A stretch of 64,000 nucleotides of DNA from Amborella trichopoda. Lineage: Eukaryota > Streptophyta > Magnoliopsida > Amborellales > Amborellaceae. Made by a program: the position numbers and the translations under genes. A model generated the notes under the pieces. That model worked only from the letters and a program-made list of their open reading frames with translations. It searched no databases and was not told the DNA's origin. Below are positions 1-11,919 of the stretch, piece by piece; the stretch's first letter is position 1, and the number at the start of each line of letters is the position of its first letter. The stretch lies in NCBI RefSeq assembly GCF_000471905.2, contig NW_006499751.1, forward strand, positions 1,861,750 to 1,925,749, written 5' to 3'.

Positions 1-480
1 CACCTTAATCAACGGTTCATATTCAATATCAAGAAATAGGCAAACTATGAGAAAGCCTAAGAAACCGTAAACCTAATTTTTCTCTATAAATAGGGGTGCA
101 CCCTCTCCCTATTCTCTACGCTTTTCTCTCTCCCATAGGGGCACGCTCCACTCTCTCCTCTAAGTCTCTCTCTCTCCAACTATCTCACTTTAACCCTCTC
201 TCCTAAGCCTCGAGAGAGGCACACCCCAACCCTAGGTCTCCCACTTTCTCTCTCATGCTTTAAAAATACAAAGGGTTGGGAAATTAAGGGTAAGCCAAGA
301 AAATTTCGAGGGTTAGAATTTGTAGAGATTTAAGGGTGAATACTCAGTTTGGCCGAAATTTTCTTTCCCAATTCGAGATTGAAGCTAAACCGTTGATCTC
401 GCACCATCGAATGTTGGTGACTCGGTGTGGGGTATAATAAGCCCGATTGAGGTAATCTTCGGCACTCACTTTTTTTATGT
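1..480 (+). other. CT-rich leader-like sequence with TATA-like box
   Basis: A TATAAATA motif at 85-92 is followed by a long pyrimidine-rich stretch (about 100-250), then mixed sequence with no long reading frame. This layout resembles a plant promoter and 5' leader, or the U3-R part of an LTR. No matching second LTR or tRNA primer site was found nearby, so the identity is open. Confidence 0.3.
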
Positions 481-780
481 TTCTTGCTATATTTAATTAT
501 AGTACTTTTATATTCCCAAGCATAAGAATTGTGGATATTTTCTTTATTTAAAGAAAATTGGTTTAATGGCATCATGGTTTTTAAGATCTTGGATTTGTTA
601 GTTTTATTTTATTTGAAGCAAGAATTATTGTAATAAGACTACTTGTAAGCGATCTTTGCCAAAAGAAAATGGGTGAAAGGAAGAAAAATTAAAAAATATA
701 TTCCCCCGGCAAGATCGTATTAGTCTTTCTTTCGGTGATAATGCATAGGGGTAGTTCATGAAGTTATCTTTATTGTTCAT

Positions 781-2160
781 GCAAAATACTTCTACTGGCA
801 TAAATATTTTATTTATGCAACATTATATATAAAAATAGTCTGTATCAGCCAAACCTAGAATCAATAAATAAATAAATAAATTTACAATGATATAGTATCA
901 ATAAAAAATATATTTACAATGGTATAGTCATTCATAATGCCACTACATATAGACTCGTCACAAATCTTCATTTTGACAAGCATGAATTACTTTCTATTAG
1001 CAAAAAAAATTTATTTATGCAACATTATAGATAAAAAGAGTACGTATAAGTCAGACTTAGAATAAATAAATAACATATTTACAATGATATAGTATCAATA
1101 AAAAAAAATTATACTGATATAATCATTCCCAATGCCACTACATGTAGACTCGCCACAAATCTTCATTTTGACAAGCATGAATTAGATCCTACTGGCAAAA
1201 AAAAAAATTTATGCAACATTATAGGTGAAAAGAGTATACATAAGCCAAACTTAGAATCAAGAAAAAAAATAAAAATGTTTACAAGGATATAGTATCAATA
1301 AAAAATATATTTACAATGGTATAGTCATTCACAATGCCACTACATATAGACTTGTCACAAATCTTCATTTTGACAAGCATGAATTAGTTCCTACGGGCAA
1401 AAAAAATTTATTTATGCAACATTATAGATAAAAAGACTTTGTCTAAGTCAGACTTAGAATCAAGAAAAAAAATATTTACAATGATATAGTATCAATAAAA
1501 AAAATTTACAATGATATAGTCATTAACAATGCCACTACATGTAGACTAGCTATAAATCTTCATTTTGACAAGCATGAATTAGATTCTACTGGCAAAACAA
1601 ATTTATTTATGCAACATTATAGGTGAAAATAGTTTGTATAAGCTAGACTTAGAATCAAGAAAGAAAAAATAAAATAATTTATAATGATATAGTATCAATA
1701 AAAAATATAGTTACAATGGTATAGTCATTCACAATGCCACTACAGATAGACTCATTACAAATCTTCATTTTGACAAGCATGAATTAGTTCCTACTGGCAA
1801 AAACAATTTATTTATGCAATATTATAGATAAAAAGAGTATGTAAAAGTTAGACTTAGAATCAAGAAAAAAAATATTTACAATGATATAGTATCAATTAAC
1901 AATATTTTACAATGAACATGTAGACTCCCCACAAATCTTCATTTTGACAAGCATGATTTAGATCGTACTGGCAAAAAAAATTTATTTATGCTACATTATA
2001 GGTGAAAAGAGTATGTTTAAGCCAAACTTTTTATCAAGAAAAATAAAAAAAAAATTTTACAACGATATAGTATCAATAAAAAAAAAAATTACAACAACAT
2101 AGTCATCCACAATGCCACTATATGTAGACTTGCCACAAATAATATTTACAATGATATAGT
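781..2160. repeat. Satellite-like tandem array, ~197-bp units in a ~397-bp dimer
   Basis: The phrase CTTCATTTTGACAAGCATGA occurs at about 966, 1161, 1363, 1558, 1763 and 1937, so the monomer is 174-205 bp. Two unit types alternate. Type A carries CATATAGACT and is followed by GATAAAAAGAGT; type B carries CATGTAGACT and is followed by GGTGAAAAGAGT. A-to-A and B-to-B distances are about 397-400 bp, with the last shortened to 379. Units are AT-rich and diverged by small indels. No coding capacity is seen. Confidence 0.85.
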
Positions 2161-2299
2161 CATTCAAGATAATATAATTATAAAATATGTATCAAGAATA
2201 TGCATACATATTATGTGTAAACATACATTTTTTGCATTAAAAATTTAATAAAATTGAAAAATAAAAGTTAATGTCTCATGATAATCAAAACTTGGTCAC

Positions 2300-3240
2300 G
2301 ATTTTTCAAAAAATCATGTTTTTTTAAAAAAAATTGTAAAACTCCAACAATCACTATTTTTCAAAAAATTGATCACTAAAATTTAGTTAATCACACAAAT
2401 AACATCAATAATCATCGAAATAACATTGTTATCCTCAAAACCCCTTTGAAATCATTCAAAATGATGTCTAATTCGACTGAAAATTTCAATTTGGAGGATT
2501 TTTTAACTCTTTTTCTAAAAACGCAAGCCACAACTCCATTTCTTCAAAAAATCGAGCAATAAAAGTTGATTAATCCCACAAATTACACCCAAAATCATAT
2601 GAAGAACAGTATTAACTTCAAAAATTCTCTGAAATAATTCATAATGGTGCTTTAATTCGTCTAAATTAATAGTTTGGTAAGAAAAAAAAAAGCCATAACT
2701 GTTCTTGAGAAAACCGTGACTCAAAATAAAAAATCCACCTCAAATAGAACAAAAAAGATAAATGGGATACAATTTTGATCAATAACATTATAAAGAACCA
2801 AAACTCTATGATATGAAAAAAATATTTGCAAAAAATCGATTGGAATCGATTAAATGGCGGAAAAAAATAAGCTCTTACCTGTTTTTCTGAAACTGTAACT
2901 TCGAACCCAAATTTGTCTTGTAATTGACCAAAATAAGCGAAAATGATGTATAATTTTTGCTCAATAGCACTATCAGGAGTAAGAACCCTCCAATTTGATA
3001 AAAAATAGTGTCATATTTTGTTTGCAATCCAACAAATGGTGGATAACCTAAACAAATTCGTGTTCTTCACAAAACCGATAATTTGTTATCTAAATTCGAT
3101 CAATTCAAATATAATGATTAATAAAGCTGAAAAGTGATAGTTAATGCCTGAAAGATTCGATCCCAAGCCTGTAAAATCCAATAATTGATCAAAAAAATCC
3201 AAATTTTGATGATTTTTTATGTTTTACACTGTTCACCGAA
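2300..3240. repeat. Degenerate AT-rich tandem duplication
   Basis: Imperfect copies about 184-195 bp apart are visible. For example, AATCACACAAATAACA near 2390 matches AATCCCACAAATTACA near 2573, each after a Leu/Ile-poor AT-rich run, and weaker matches continue towards 3000. This looks like an old tandem repeat or decayed transposon. Nothing coding is recognised. Confidence 0.45.
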
Positions 3241-4702
3241 TCTTAAACAGTGACTCGAGCGGTCACTGTAGCAAATCTCTAGTTCTTCTCGAGAACCAGG
3301 TGACTCCACGTATTTTGTTGGAATAGACACAGGGTAACCAATTCCCGTGTCGACTCGGAGAAGTCCATTGCGACTCGCCGTTTTTTCAAACATTGTTTTG
3401 AAACATGATTACTATATGAAAATATGACCTATGTCCATCTGTCATTTTTGCATATATGTATATGATGTATGTCTTTATAATTGCCTGTTTATGTGATTTT
3501 TAAATGCATGTTTCGTACACTGAAAACATGCGCTCCATTATAACTTGCAGGTGATTCAAGAAAGTTGGTATGTGAAGAGTGAGGACTTTAAACCGTTGTC
3601 AATAGAAAGATTTTATGGTTGTCTATTTATCTTCCACTGTTTACATGGAGGACCTATCTGTGTGTGACTTTCCGATATTGATATGCAAAGCTCTTTTTAT
3701 ATGAAAAGATCTTTAATATAATCATTTATATGGAATACAATCATATTCTAATATTTCTTATAGACATTTATCAAATTTGTAGGCGTGAATCTATTTATCT
3801 ATAAATATAATCATCAAGCAAAGTGCGGAGCAAGTGCCCCCTTGCTGTTCCTAAAAAAAACATCACCAGAAGCTTGTTTCTTAAAAGAAAGAAGTTTCTA
3901 TATGGCCTAAGCTTTATGAAAACAAAAATAAAGCCTCACCTCAAATCCTCGTCTTGTAAGCACTTTCAGCAACAATAATCGTCATGATGACTCTAAAATC
4001 AATTTTCAACACCGATAATACAATTTTGAAACTCATAAAAATTTACAGATCTTTGAAAACCTATTTTTTAGGTGAATGGTCTAGATAATTTGTTACCATA
4101 TACACCATTTTTAGATCTTAGAATTCTATTTTTTTTACAACAATAATGTTCAAGCCGAGATAATCCTTGTGACGGTTTTCAAATGCTTAAATTACAATTT
4201 TCGATGAGTTATGATGAGGCTTTATTTATTTTGATAGGGTACACCTTTATCAAACCATTTTCGTCCTTGAAAAGCCCTTTAAATAAACTTTTTCCTTTAG
4301 ATGATAATATGAACTTGTAGTCTACACAAAAAAAAGGATTGTATATAATGAAACTATTTACTTTTTTTATAGGGAGATCATAATTACTTACAATCATCCG
4401 ATGTAAAATCTAATAACTTAGGTGTGTCACATAGTTTGAAAAAATAATTGGTCAATTAAATAAGTACAGCCACTCAATTTCACATCCAATGGTTAATATT
4501 AATTATAACCACGTAAAAGGTAAATAGTCTCATTATATACTTTTTAATAAAAAAAAAAAAGGATGTGATTTGTATAGGCCTTGGTTCTAAGCAATCAAAA
4601 CAAAGCCCACCTTTAAATAGTATCTAGAAATGTGGTTTCAATACTCAAAATATTTTTGATAGCTTTAAAATATATTTTTATTTTTATTTATAAATTTTAA
4701 AG
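3241..4702. other. Intergenic, nothing recognised
   Basis: AT-rich sequence with only short frames broken by stops. I see no conserved domain, RNA gene or clear repeat. Confidence 0.5.
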
Positions 4703-4708
4703 CTTCAA

Positions 4709-4735
4709 AAATAATAATAATAATAATAATAATAA
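4709..4735. repeat. (AAT)n microsatellite
   Basis: About nine uninterrupted AAT triplets, roughly 170 bp upstream of the small ORF at 4903. Confidence 0.9.
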
Positions 4736-4902
4736 ACTGTAAAATATTGATCCGGTAGGAAGTAGGTCTCCTCAGCGTTGACACTGCCTCCACAGGAAGG
4801 AAGCAAAGCACAAAGAGAAGAGCCGTTCGTTAAGTACAACCCACCCCTGTATCATACAGAGCAAAGCATAGACAACAAATTTCAGGCGATTTAGAGAGAG
4901 AG

Positions 4903-5064
4903 ATGGAGCAGAGCATGAAGGGATTGGTAATTGGCATGGTGGGCGTGGCCATATCCTTCTTTGCCTACTCACAAACCGTCATGTCCACCACCCAGTGCCT
5001 TACGATAGGCTTGATCGTTTTGATGGCGGGTCTCTGCGTCAAAGAAGGTTTCCTGCCTTCCTAA
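4903..5064 (+). CDS. Small two-span membrane protein, 53 aa, unknown function
   Basis: This single-exon frame starts MEQSMKGLVIGMVGVAISFF and ends CVKEGFLPS. Residues 7-26 and 32-46 are hydrophobic, which predicts two membrane helices joined by a short Ser/Thr-rich loop, with a charged KEG near the C-terminus. The first ATG after a purine-rich leader (GAGAGAGAG) fits a plant start context. Base composition is clearly richer in GC than the flanks, which supports a real coding sequence. The last 21 codons and stop lie in a perfect tandem duplication; the second copy is downstream of the stop and is not translated. I do not recognise the family. It could also be the last exon of a longer gene, because no transcript boundary can be seen. 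Confidence 0.6.
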   Translation: MEQSMKGLVIGMVGVAISFFAYSQTVMSTTQCLTIGLIVLMAGLCVKEGFLPS

Positions 5065-5170
5065 TACCATCCATCTGATTTCTTCTACGATAGGCTTGAT
5101 CGTTTTGATGGCGGGTCTCTGCGTCAAAGAAGGTTTCCTGCCTTCCTAATACCATCCATCTGATTTCTTC
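5001..5170 (+). repeat. Perfect 85-bp tandem duplication
   Basis: 5001-5085 and 5086-5170 are identical base for base. The unit starts TACGATAGGCTTGATCG and ends CTGATTTCTTC. It contains the last 21 codons, the stop codon and the first ~20 bases of 3' UTR of the ORF at 4903. Absence of any difference means a very recent event or an assembly artefact. Confidence 0.95.
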
Positions 5171-7260
5171 ACTTTTTTTTTATCTTTGATGAATGAAAGG
5201 AACGGGTCTGAGAAGTTGTGGGATGGATTTTGTCTGCATGTAACCACTGTTTAATTGTTTGATGGTATATTGTTGTTTTAGTAGATATGTTGATGATATA
5301 TTGTTGTTTTAGTATTCACTCTAAATGTGGAATGCTACTTTGTAATAAAAATCCCCATTTCTTGATCCTAGTAATCTCATGAGCATTATATGTGATTGAT
5401 TGTGAATTCATTCCTATCATCTATCTGTGTTTCTCTTACTGTTTGAGATTTTGAAATTCTCAACTATTTTACTCTAGGGAGTGTTTTAGGGATGTTCACA
5501 AGTGAAGGTAACTGTCATAAGTTTAGAAATTTGATAAAGTGACTGGTTTGAATCTGCGATGTTGTTGACGAGTCTTGATCGTTCGATATTTGGATTGCAT
5601 TAAGCTTACTCTTCTTTTAATAATTCAGTGTGTATGTATGAGTTTCTTTGTATCAAAAGATGATTATTTAACTTGATGTTGATAGTGGGTATTAATAATG
5701 CTCAAGACATGTAATCTGGTCTACACTTAAATTTTCACAGCTTGGGTTTTGGGTAAACTAATACAGTGGGCATTAGCTTTTAGCAATGTTGTTATTTTTA
5801 TACTTTCAGTTCTCACTTTGCAGTTTGTTCTCTCTTTCTCGGGTTTTCTTTAGTTGTTCTACGAAATAATCCCAAGGCATACAACTCTTATCATGCCATC
5901 AATACAGAAAAATCTTCAGCCAGATATCTTCATAACAATGGCATCTTCAAACAATACCCTTCCATTTTTTGTATTTTTTGAGCTGGGAGTATTTGATTAC
6001 TTGTTTACTCTTGGGAAAGCCATTACCTTTAATGACATTCTAACTGTTCTTTTTCTTTCATTTCCCTTCTAACTGCAATGTATTATCCTCTTCATCTTGT
6101 TGATGCTTCAATCACTTGTGCTTCATTGCTCTTTTGTGAATATTTATGTACATCAAACTTTGCATCTACATTAATCCTTGTATTGCATGCATTCTTCTTT
6201 CTCTACCTTTTCTTTCCACTGTCCTCCCTTTTCTTTTTCTTTTTTTGGGATTGCAAACTTTGTTTTTCTTTTTACTGCAACAAAGTTTTTACAATGTATG
6301 ATGGAGGCCAACACCATGGGGTTTAACCTTGAGTTCATACACAAAAGAATCAGTGCTTAACAAAGCACACTATACTTTTGTTAAAAAAAAAAAAGAAGCA
6401 CACTATACATATAAAAAGAAGCCCAAATACTCAAAGAGTGCTGGATCATAGCTCAAAAAGTTGCTGGGATGGTTACGCTGATGTCTCGTGATCTAGTTTA
6501 CCTCTCACCACATATGTCGAAAGGAGGTGCGAATACGCCTGCATAGATAGAAAATCTGCTAAAAAATGTACGCAACACGTCATGGACAGGTGGATGCACC
6601 TGAGACCTATTCATCCTGTTCTCTTCTTGAGTTATCCTTTTGGTTTTCGAGAAATTTATCAAAATATATGTAACTTTTCGACAATTTAACAGTTTGCACT
6701 TTTTCAACTATTCCAACAATGGCCATGTGTATTTTGATGGCTATTTTGAAATTAAATCAAAAGGTATAGGTAAAATGTTAAATAGTCGATCTCTGACGTG
6801 TATTCTAGATATAATTTGACTATATAATCAGCACGAACGGGTGCTATATCTCTCTATTCCAATGTCATCCGCTCATCTACTAGAACCTTCTCAGCTGTAT
6901 TGTTACATAATTTGTCTTCATGGATTGTTCTATCTAGGAAATCATCATGTTTCGCATTCCTTGGAAAGGCATAACCTGGAACGACATTTTTCACTGTGCA
7001 GATGATTTGTCTCCCCCATATCTGGTAAGTTACATAGCTCTCTCTCGATTTGACAGTCCCGTACCCTTCTTACTTCCAGTTGTAGTTTCATCAGAGTTCA
7101 AGACAGGCATTGACTGAACAGACTGGGTACCATTGCTCCCATAAACTTCCACAACTGCATCATCTCAGGCTTCTTTTGTAGTTTGTGACAAACCATCTGT
7201 TGAGTATGATAGAAGGAACTATTTGGTAAATTCCTCCCTAGAATGTCTTACAAATGTGTC
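5171..7260. other. Intergenic, nothing firm recognised
   Basis: AT-rich sequence after the small ORF. It has pyrimidine-rich patches (around 6200-6260) but no frame with a recognisable domain. Confidence 0.4.
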
Positions 7261-7303
7261 ATCATCATCATTTTAGCCTTTTCTCAATTAATTGGGGTCG
7301 GCT
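7261..7303 (-). mobile_element. RTE-type LINE 3' tail
   Basis: A (ATC)n run followed by TTTTAGCC and AATTGGGGTCGGCT is the reverse complement of the usual plant RTE LINE 3' end: GCCGACCCCAA, then AAGGCT, then (GAT)n. Upstream RTE coding sequence is not clearly recognisable. Confidence 0.55.
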
Positions 7304-8484
7304 GTCTTTCAAATGTGCGATCGACAAAATTCTTTTCCTCTTCATTTTCAAGGGTTTTTCAAATTCATTAACAACCACTATTGCTTCTATCAAATTCTGG
7401 AATCTAGTTCAACAATAACCTGCTCTGGATCATTAACAGCCAATAGACCTCAAACCAAGGCTTGTATACTCAAGTTCAAATTTGAAGAGCCATTCAACAA
7501 TTCTTTTGACCTATTGAGTTGGATGGTATCTATGCCCCAATTTCTATTCTCAGATTTGCAATGAATAAAACTTGGTAATCTATTCAGATTTTTGCTCCAG
7601 CTCTCTCGTTAAATTGATGCTCCTATTGACTTACTATCAACAATTTCCAATTTTAGATATAGTCTTTACCATAACATGCATGTTCCCTTTATGCTTCAAT
7701 GCTTGACAATCATGCAATACTGTGATTTTTGATTCGAGGTCGCACTCTCCCTTTCTGAACTGTACATCTTATATATGAGGAAGCAAATGCTCACATAAAC
7801 CTATTCAAATGGATTTCCGAAAATGGATGCTTATTTTGATAAAAAGTTAGCTGTAATGCTTTGCATATGTTTTTAGTATCTTTATGTGGCCTATGCTATT
7901 GTCATATGATTGCTATACTCTAGTTCAAAATGGAAAAGGCGATGGTAAATGGCATTGGGCAATAATATTGGATGGGGTTATAGAAAATGAATACAATAAA
8001 AAAATACTCACAGAGGTCAGAATACATACTTAATAGAAATAAGGGTAATAATATGCTCTTTTGAAACTTGAGCAGAATTTTCTGATGGACTGCAGTATAG
8101 GTTAGAATGGCCGAACATGAAATATATCTAGTTTGCAGGATGCTCCAATCTAGAGCTTCTGTGTGAGAACTAATGTCAGAAATTTTCAAACCAAACTAAT
8201 CCTAGTGCATTTTTAAATTTTTCTTGAACTGCTGTAGTAAACTTCTGCTACCAGTAATGTTGGCCAAACTTCAACTTTTGAAACGTCAGTAGGTCTTTTA
8301 AAGTGGTGCCCACTGGAATGTGAATCATTCTTCTTTATATGATATTTTATTAACATATGTTCTCACTTCTGGTATTTGTTTAGTGTTTTTTATGACATTT
8401 TACTTTTTGATTGGCTTTATGCCTGATTTAACACTTAATTGTCACCTGGTGTGCATTGGTGAGTAGAGGAGCATCTAGTCTCCC

Positions 8485-8624
8485 ACAAAAAAGATTCCCT
8501 TTTTGGGTTGGATTTGAGGGGCTGAATTCTGAAGAGTTATGGATGAACTGGTCGACAAAAAAGTTTCCCTTTTTAGGTTTGGATTCGAGCGACTGGATTC
8601 TAGAGAGTTATGGATGAACCGGTT
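8485..8624. repeat. 70-bp imperfect tandem duplication
   Basis: ACAAAAAAGATTCCCTTTTT and ACAAAAAAGTTTCCCTTTTT begin two copies 70 bp apart. Both continue to GAGTTATGGATGAAC. The copies differ by several substitutions. Confidence 0.8.
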
Positions 8625-8876
8625 AAAATGAGGTTAACTCAGTGACAACAAAAGGTGGGGAGGGATCGAAGGGGTTAGGAGAGTGCTCCTAGATTGTTAT
8701 CTGCTCAGACTATTGGTACATTCACATGGTTGAATTATTTATGGCAATATTTATTCTTGTATTTGTGGGGAGGAGAAACTCAACCTTGGCCAGTCCTGAG
8801 CTCAGATGAGAAAGGATAAGGGTTGTGTCAGGTTGGCAACTAATGTAAAACTTTTGTCACATCTCTATATAAATTA

Positions 8877-8930
8877 GCCAACCCCAACTACTTGGGATAA
8901 GGCTTAGATGATGATGATGATGGTGATAAA
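8877..8930 (+). mobile_element. RTE-type LINE 3' tail
   Basis: CCAACCCCAACTACTTGGGA, then TAAGGCTTAGATGATGATGATGATG, is the characteristic terminal sequence and (GAT)n end of plant RTE LINEs, here in the + orientation. About 200 bp upstream may belong to the same fragment. Confidence 0.6.
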
Positions 8931-9367
8931 GTTTCTCTGTACATTATCTAATACTCACATCATTTTTTCAAGCCCTTTTTGAATTATGGATTTGCAACCT
9001 CATCGAAATAAGTGGTCGTTGAAGGTGAACTCAAATGTGAACGTTCCCTTCGGAATGGTAAGATTTGCATATTAATATTACCTTAAAATGCCTCACAGCA
9101 TTTTGTCTTCATTAGATTTATGGTTTGCAAATAAGTTGTTGATGAAGGTGAATATCACATTCGAGATGGTATTATTTCAAGAAAGAAATTCAAATCCTCT
9201 TTCTATCCCCAACTAGAACCATGGATGGTTCCTTCCCCACTCAAAATATTGTGATTTGATGTGCGTGTGGGGGAGAGAGAGCGAGCGTTTTTGCTCTTCC
9301 AAGTGCATAGGCTACAAATATCCTATGGAATTGGTCATAACCAGAGACTCTCAACTCGAGTAGCTAC

Positions 9368-9870
9368 CAGTGAAAAATTGAACCGGAACGATTAATTGGA
9401 CATAGGGCTAGAAGCGGTTACTTAGTACTACCTGGTAAACCAACCGGTTCAATCAGACTAACCGAATAAGTCTCGGACGGTCAAAAAAGTGTCAAAAAAA
9501 TTTTAAAAATACAAAAACAAAAAACTAATAAAATATAAAAAATATATTTAAAACATGATTAAACAAAGTACATCCAAATGAAGTTGAAAATTGATGAAAA
9601 AGATGGATTTTAAATAATCGATTTGTGCCCAAGGATATTTTTGAAATTTTCTTAAAAAATGGGAAAATGTAAAAATAAGTTTTAATGACCAAAACAATTT
9701 CCAATCTTTACGAAAATGATGAAAAAAATTAAAAAATTCATTACAAATAAAATCCCTTATTTTTTAGGATTTTAAATAATTTATTTTAAATTTACCCAAA
9801 TCAACTGCAAACGGTGGCCAGTTCCAATCTAAGTGATTCCAATTTGAACCGCCTGATTTTTCCTACACTG
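9368..9870. mobile_element. Non-autonomous hAT-like element, 503 bp
   Basis: The element starts CAGTGAAAAATTGAACCGG and ends CCTACACTG, whose complement begins CAGTGTAGGAAAAATC, so the ends are inverted. It is flanked by 8-bp direct repeats GTAGCTAC (9360-9367) and GTCGCTAC (9871-9878), 7 of 8 matching. An 8-bp target duplication with CAGTG ends is typical of hAT transposons. The AT-rich interior has no transposase. Confidence 0.7.
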
Positions 9871-9878
9871 GTCGCTAC

Positions 9879-11560
9879 CTAACGCGATCCGTTTTAGAAG
9901 AGTCCTATTTGGTTGTTAACTTCAAACGTAAATCACACGTGCGCCCCCAAAAATCCTAAATTGAGCCTAATGCGAAATAAACATGCAACTTTTGCGAAGT
10001 AGTAGTTTCTTATTAAAGAATTCCTATAGTTGGGTTCAGAGCAAAATGGGTCCTCATACCCTAATTAAGTGCTCATCTCCAAAACTATTTCTCAATACTT
10101 GCTGCACTTTGGCCCCACGTTCATTTAAAGATTGTATTTCTCAGGATAACTCCCAATAGCATGAAAAAGTAGAAATAAAATAAAAATAACGATAAAGAAA
10201 AATATTTATACACCATTAAGCGCCGCAAATTGTAGAATTAAGGTGCACTTAAAAATACATAGAAAAAAGCTGTTTCAATATTGACATCCTGTCATCGAGA
10301 TATTTGGATAGAGGAAAAAAAAAAGATTTTGAAGTCCCCAAAATAAATACAATTCATAATACACTACTATCTGAATCGCTCATTTTCAAGATTTTCATAC
10401 GTTCATAGATTTGCTTGATTTGAACTTTGAACATTAAAATTTCATAATCAAAGACGACACGCTACGAGACAAGAAACCCTCACAGAAGCTTAAACCTACA
10501 CCCTACTCCAAGCAAACGTGTGCAAAAGCCGGATTTATCTGTAAGTATCCCAATACTTCGTACATAACTGGCATCACGACATTGCTTTGGCATAAGGATG
10601 CATGAAAGTTACCTCATTTTTCACCAAGTATGTTCCTGGGAAAAACATAAGCTGAAAAGTGGCAATTTAATTTTCAACTCAACATTTGAGGGACGATTTT
10701 CCATTCTGACAATATAGATGAAAGGAAGAAGCTAATTGCTCCAAACCATACCAATTTGATAATCAAGTCAAACGATAAGCACTCATTCCCTCCAGGGATA
10801 ACAAACACTTCCCATGGCCACTGAAATCTTTCATTTTAAAAGCTAAAATCTCATCACCAGATTAAAATAATTTACAATTGTCAGGTGCTAGAAAAGGGAT
10901 AGGACACTACTAAGATATAGGTGTCATGACCAACCAGCTGATCTGGCTTGTGGCAATAAAGAAAACATGCGAAACCATCTGAAAACAAAACCAATTTCCA
11001 AGACAATTGAAAATAAAATAAATTTGAGCAAAGAGGAACAATTCGATAACAAATAAAAACCCAAAATTCTCTTGTCAACTTTCAATGAATAAAATCTTGT
11101 TTACATAACCAAAAAATAGGGGGAATGCTAGCAAATCCCCTGGCCTCCGCTCCCATATAATTTTACCAAAAACCCCACCACCACTAAATACACCTTGGGC
11201 TATCACTGATTAATATACACTCTATAGTATACTGACCAACTTCCCCTAGTTCAGTAAAACTGGACCAGGTTCATTGACAAACATCCCCGGAACCACCCTG
11301 CCCGGAAATGGGAAAATTGCTCTCTAACAAATTCAACTCACTCCGAGAAAGGGAGGGAGGGCCAACTCATAAAGGCCCAAATCTTCCCCCACCAGAAAAA
11401 AGAATAAAACCCACCGGATGCTTTCTGAGCACTAGGAGGGCATGATACCAATACCACAAGACAAGACAAAACCCTCGCCACGACAAGTGCAAAACGTGCA
11501 CTTGTGGTTTATTACCAAAACCACAGAGCTCATTTCTTGTTCTCCTCCTTTATCTTGCTT
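9879..11560. other. Intergenic, downstream of the importin gene
   Basis: No gene, tRNA or transposon could be supported here. It is the region beyond the probable poly(A) site of the minus-strand importin gene. Confidence 0.45.
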
Positions 11561-11562
11561 CC

Positions 11563-11568
11563 TTTATT
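11563..11568 (-). terminator. Candidate poly(A) signal of the importin gene
   Basis: AATAAA on the minus strand lies about 200 bp past the stop codon at 11768-11770. This is a plausible distance for a plant 3' UTR. Confidence 0.45.
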
Positions 11569-11767
11569 CATTCTTTTGGATAGAGAAAACAAGTGTTGTG
11601 CCAGATCTAAACCTAAGTTCATCAGGTAGACACTCAACTGCCTTGAACAGAAGCCAAACACTGGCCCAACATTACCAAATCAACAAATGGGGGAAGACTT
11701 GTAATCCATCCCTCAAGTACTAACATACATGCTGACACAATCGAGAGCATCGACTGACGTGCTAATT

Positions 11768-11919
11768 TTATGAGCATGCAGCTTTTTCGGCCTTCTCCTT
11801 CTCCATCTCTACTCTCCGCTCTTCTGCATGCTGAGCTACACCACTGGCAAGAGCTTGGTAGTGAAAGTCTAAGGACTGCATTAGATTCTGAAACCTCATA
11901 GGGTTGGATGCTGACATGG
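11768..11919 (-). CDS. SAD2: Importin SAD2-like, exon 22 (aa 981-1030 and stop)
   Basis: Encodes [20 protein letters not shown] and a charged C-terminal helix [19 protein letters not shown], followed by TAA. Its end is a few residues shorter than the remembered Arabidopsis tail. Confidence 0.94.

Noticed and set aside
781..2160. CRISPR-like array
   Set aside because: Whole units of ~197 bp repeat, not short repeats with unique spacers, and the context is a plant nuclear genome.
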